Part shown: piece by piece, positions 47,552 through 50,405 of the stretch
Layout of the letters: each line of letters starts with the position of its first letter
Position numbering within the stretch: position 1 is the stretch's first letter
Assembly (NCBI RefSeq): GCF_011044995.1
Contig: NZ_JAAKZW010000027.1
Span: 1-50,405 of the forward strand
DNA length: 50,405 bases
Direction of reading: 5' to 3'
Source: Streptomyces mesophilus
GTDB taxonomy: Bacteria > Actinomycetota > Actinomycetes > Streptomycetales > Streptomycetaceae
Notes under the pieces: generated by a model
Database searches by the model: none
Told to the model about the DNA's origin: nothing
The model's input: only the letters and a program-made list of their open reading frames with translations
Made by a program: the position numbers and the translations under genes

Positions 47552-48535
47552 ATGAACACCACCACCGAAGAACGCGTGATCGACGTCACCGATCTGCGAC
47601 GCACGTACGCGGGCGGCTTCGAGGCGGTACGGGGGATCTCCTTCCATGTCGGCAAGGGCGAGCTGTTCGCTCTGCTCGGCACCAACGGCGCGGGCAAGAC
47701 CTCCACCGTCGAACTCCTCGAAGGGCTCGCGAAGCCCGCCGCGGGGCAGGTCCGGGTGCTCGGACACGACCCGTACAGCGAGCGGGCCGCGGTGCGGCCG
47801 CGGATCGGCGTGATGCTGCAGGAGGGCGGGTTCCCGTCCGAGCTCACCGTCAGCGAGAGCGTACGGATGTGGGCCGGCTGCACCAGTGGCGCGCGGCCGG
47901 TCCGTGAGGCGCTCGAACTCGTCGGTCTGGCCCGCAGGGCGGACGTCCGCGTGAAGATGCTCTCCGGCGGCGAGAAGCGGCGGCTCGACCTGGCGATGGC
48001 GCTGCTCGGCCGCCCCGAGGTGCTGTTCCTCGACGAGCCGACCACCGGGCTCGACGCCGAAGGGCGCGTCGACACCTGGGAGTTGGTGCGCGCGCTGCGG
48101 GCGAACGGCACCACCGTGCTGCTCACCACCCACTACCTCGAAGAGGCCGAGATGCTGGCCGACCGGCTGGCGATCCTGCACGAGGGACGCATCGCGCTGA
48201 CCGGCACCCCCGGCGAGGTGACCGCGACCCAGCCGTCCCGGATCTCCTTCGAACTGCCCGACGGCTACTTCGTGGGGGATCTCCCGCCGCTCGGCGAACT
48301 CGGCGTGACCGGGCACGAGACGGACGGACAGACCGTGCGGCTGCGCACGCCCGAGCTCCAACGGTCCGCCACCGGGCTGCTGTTGTGGGCCCAGGAGGCC
48401 GGAGTGGAGCTGCGCCGGCTCGATGTGCGGCCCGCCTCGCTCGAAGAGGCGTTCCTGCAGATCGCCCGCGAGGCGCGGGACGGAAAGGCCGCAGAGGAAG
48501 CCGACGCCGTACGTACGAAGGAGTCCGTGGCATGA
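47552..48535 (+). CDS. ABC transporter ATP-binding protein
   Basis: This 327-residue ATPase energises the membrane partner encoded next. The motifs are Walker A GTNGAGKT (43-50), a Q-loop LQEGGFPSE, signature LSGGEKRR, Walker B VLFLDEPTTGLD, and the switch histidine in TTHYLEEAE. A C-terminal extension of about 90 residues is typical of the DrrA/NodI-type exporters (DrrA family, drug or lipid export). ATG 47552 lies after GGGGAGG. The stop overlaps the permease start as ATGA. A histidine kinase gene follows the permease, so the exporter may be induced by envelope stress or an antibiotic. The substrate is unknown. Confidence 0.94.
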   Translation: MNTTTEERVIDVTDLRRTYAGGFEAVRGISFHVGKGELFALLGTNGAGKTSTVELLEGLAKPAAGQVRVLGHDPYSERAAVRPRIGVMLQEGGFPSELTVSESVRMWAGCTSGARPVREALELVGLARRADVRVKMLSGGEKRRLDLAMALLGRPEVLFLDEPTTGLDAEGRVDTWELVRALRANGTTVLLTTHYLEEAEMLADRLAILHEGRIALTGTPGEVTATQPSRISFELPDGYFVGDLPPLGELGVTGHETDGQTVRLRTPELQRSATGLLLWAQEAGVELRRLDVRPASLEEAFLQIAREARDGKAAEEADAVRTKESVA

Positions 48536-49329
48536 GCACCACCACCCTCACCACCCCCGCGGCACGCACCACTCCGGCGGGACGGATGACCGCGCTCGCG
48601 CGCACCGAGCTGACGCTGCTCGGACGGGCGAAGGGCACCTTGGTGACCGCGCTCATCGTGCCGCTGATCCTGCCGTTCAGCGTGCAGGCCACCGTCAAGG
48701 AGTCGACGCTCGAAGGCACCGGCGTCAACGTCGGCGAGCTGCTGCTGACCGCGGCGGTCGGCTTCTCGCTTCTCTTCGCGGTCTACAGCGCTCTGGTGAC
48801 CACCTTCGTCGTACGCCGTGAGGAGCTGGTCTTCAAGCGGCTGCGTACCGGCGAACTGCGCGACCAGGAGATCCTCGCGGGCGCCGCGCTGCCCGCCGCG
48901 CTGATCGGTCTGCTGCAGTGCGTGGTCGTGACGGTCGGGGCGACCCTGCTGCTCGACCTGGGAGCGCCGCCCGCCGTGTACTGGGCCGTGCTCGGTGTGC
49001 TGCTCGGCCTCGTGATCGCCGTCGGCCTCGCCGCGGTGACCGCGGGACTCAGCAAGACGGCCGAGAGCGCCCAGGTGATGGCGCTGCCGATGGTGTTCGT
49101 CTCGATGATCGGCTCCGGGATGACCGTGCCGCTCGAGGTGTTCCCCGACCGGCTTGCGTCCGTCCTCGAACTGCTGCCGTTCTCGCCCGTGATCACGCTC
49201 GTGCGCGGTGGCTGGACCGGCACCCTGTCCACGGGCGACGCGCTGTCGGCGCTGGCCGTGGCGGTGGCCTGGATCGTGGTGGCGGTGTTTGCTGTACGAC
49301 GGTGGTTCCGTTGGGAGCCGAGGCGCTGA
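48532..49329 (+). CDS. ABC-2 type transporter permease
   Basis: This 265-residue integral membrane protein has six predicted helices and belongs to the ABC-2 export permease group. Hydrophobic segments lie at about 35-52, 65-90, 115-140, 143-168, 178-195 and 236-258, and the LSKTAESAQVMALPMVF region resembles the conserved ABC-2 signature. It overlaps the ATPase gene by four bases and is probably a half-size partner that dimerises. The N-terminal TTTLTTPAARTTPAG is low complexity and cytoplasmic. A histidine kinase gene starts 17 bases downstream, so all three are probably one operon. Lipids, peptides or antibiotics are candidate substrates. Confidence 0.9.
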   Translation: MSTTTLTTPAARTTPAGRMTALARTELTLLGRAKGTLVTALIVPLILPFSVQATVKESTLEGTGVNVGELLLTAAVGFSLLFAVYSALVTTFVVRREELVFKRLRTGELRDQEILAGAALPAALIGLLQCVVVTVGATLLLDLGAPPAVYWAVLGVLLGLVIAVGLAAVTAGLSKTAESAQVMALPMVFVSMIGSGMTVPLEVFPDRLASVLELLPFSPVITLVRGGWTGTLSTGDALSALAVAVAWIVVAVFAVRRWFRWEPRR

Positions 49330-49346
49330 GCGGGGAGAGCGACAAC

Positions 49347-50405
49347 GTGCTGGAGCGGTATCGGCGGTGGCGCAAGGGCGTCTGGGACGAGCGCAGCCAT
49401 GTGGAGCGCATGGAGTTCCAGAGCCTGATCATCGTGCGGCTCATGGTCTGGTTCTTCTTCCTGGCCTGGCTGGTGATGCCGGTCGCCCAGCTCGTCTCGG
49501 AGCCGCCCGGGCTGCCGCTGCTGCTCGGTGTGCTGCTCCTGATCTGTGCGACCGCCCAGTGCGTGCTCTCCTGGCGGCTGCTGCCGCTCGCGTTCGGCGA
49601 GTATCTGGGCCGCGGCACCGTCCCGGCCCGGAGCTGGCTGCTCGCCGGTGCGCTGATGGCCGGCACGCTCGCCCTCGATCTCGGGCTCGAGGCGACCGGT
49701 GCGCTCGACAAGGAGTTCACCGTCTTCGTGGCGCTCTTCGCGGTCATCCCGTACACCGCCGAACGCTGTCTCACCATGCCGCTGCGTACGTTCCAGCAGT
49801 GGAGCCTGGCCGCCGCCGTGGTCGTGACCGGCGCGTTCGCCCTCGTCGGGGTGCGCGACATGTCCCTGCTCGGCTACGCGGTGGGGGTCTACGGCGGAGC
49901 CATGATCTGCCTGGCCAGCATCCGCTGCTCCGCCTGGAGCCTCGGGGTGATGTGGCAGGCGGAGCGCGGCCGCGAGGCCCAGGCGCGGCTCGCGGTCGCC
50001 GAGGAGCGGCTGCGGTTCGGGCGGGATCTGCATGACGTGATGGGCCGGAATCTGGCGGTGATCGCGCTGAAGAGCGAGCTCGCCGTGCAGCTGGCCCGAC
50101 GCGGACGGCCCGAGGCCGAGGAGCAGATGATCGAGGTGCAGCGGATCGCCCGGGAGTCCCAGCGGGAAGTGCAGGAAGTCGTACGCGGCTATCGCGAGGC
50201 GAGCATCGGATCCGAACTGGCCGGCGCGCAGGCCGTGTTGACCGCCGCCGGGATCGACTGCCGGGTGACCGGCGCCGAGGCGGCGGACGAGCTGCCGACG
50301 GGCGCCCACGCGGCGCTCGGCTGGGTGGTCCGCGAGGCGGCCACCAACGTGCTGCGGCACGGGGACGCGACGTGGTGCGCCATCACGCTGCGGGTGGGGG
50401 CGGGG
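49347..50405 (+). CDS. Sensor histidine kinase, truncated by the window end
   Basis: The frame continues beyond the window; 353 residues are visible. The GTG at 49347 follows GGGGAGAG. The N-terminal part has five or six hydrophobic segments (about 28-45, 52-75, 90-110, 118-140, 150-170, 172-190) with little extracellular loop, as in intramembrane-sensing kinases. Then comes the HisKA_3 dimerisation domain with RFGRDLHDVMGRNLAVIALK (phospho-acceptor His about residue 229) and the start of the HATPase domain (VREAATNVLRHG, N-box). This is a NarL/DesK-type kinase, and its response regulator is expected just beyond the window. It is 17 bases after the ABC permease, so it may sense the exporter's substrate or load. 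Confidence 0.92.
   Translation, partial: MLERYRRWRKGVWDERSHVERMEFQSLIIVRLMVWFFFLAWLVMPVAQLVSEPPGLPLLLGVLLLICATAQCVLSWRLLPLAFGEYLGRGTVPARSWLLAGALMAGTLALDLGLEATGALDKEFTVFVALFAVIPYTAERCLTMPLRTFQQWSLAAAVVVTGAFALVGVRDMSLLGYAVGVYGGAMICLASIRCSAWSLGVMWQAERGREAQARLAVAEERLRFGRDLHDVMGRNLAVIALKSELAVQLARRGRPEAEEQMIEVQRIARESQREVQEVVRGYREASIGSELAGAQAVLTAAGIDCRVTGAEAADELPTGAHAALGWVVREAATNVLRHGDATWCAITLRVGAG

Overview
The window is chromosomal DNA of a high-GC actinobacterium, almost certainly a Streptomyces. GC-rich third codon positions, frequent GTG and TTG starts, bldC, an LsrL-type nucleoid protein, mycothiol-type and LAETG sorting-signal proteins, valine dehydrogenase and the purSQL/purFM arrangement all fit the conserved Streptomyces core around bldC and the purine genes. 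Nothing points to a plasmid, phage or recent island: no integrase, transposase or CRISPR array was seen.

Layout. 0-4.6 kb: a fatty acid desaturase, a DUF5994-like protein and a GNAT-like protein on +, facing a minus-strand STAS / GAF-ANTAR / GAF-ANTAR signalling operon. 4.7-12 kb: tRNA-Lys, then three secreted FG-GAP/VCBS-repeat proteins. Two are tandem paralogues with TTG starts and duplicated flanking terminator/leader DNA; the third is a trypsin-like protein whose catalytic triad is lost and which is translationally coupled to its neighbour. 12-17.4 kb: a DEAD-box RNA helicase with a long Arg/Asn/Gly repeat tail, a lipoprotein, a small zincin and a membrane metallophosphoesterase. 17.5-17.86 kb: tRNA-Glu, tRNA-Asp and tRNA-Phe with hairpins in the spacers and a strong terminator. 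17.9-21.2 kb: a membrane acyltransferase and a thiol-redox pair (DsbA-like plus CcdA-like). 21.2-28.5 kb: HrpA helicase facing a large secreted subtilase.

28.6-33.1 kb: a second tRNA-Asp, a DUF6274-like Cys/His microprotein, bldC with a canonical U-tract terminator, an uncharacterised actinobacterial protein, valine dehydrogenase and a DUF3073 protein. 33.2-46.3 kb: de novo purine synthesis in two minus-strand blocks, purF-purM and purS-purQ-purL. The genes between them encode secreted and envelope proteins (an LAETG-anchored metalloprotease, a META-domain lipoprotein, an M23 peptidase with an ArsR-like regulator) and a sterol-carrier-type protein. The two purine promoters share a 14-bp palindrome. 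46.7-50.4 kb: lsrL, two tRNA-Gly genes, and an ABC-2 exporter followed by a histidine kinase cut by the window end.

The observations most worth following are: the tRNA-Gly(UCC) with altered D-loop and T-loop elbow bases, which resembles cell-wall glycyl-tRNAs; the shared palindrome at purF and purS; the coupled pseudo-protease/FG-GAP module and its duplicated intergenic cassettes; the perfect palindrome at the arsR-like gene; and a 24-codon ORF echoing the Cys/His motif of the adjacent DUF6274 protein. All functional statements come from reading the sequence and recalling families; no database search was run.
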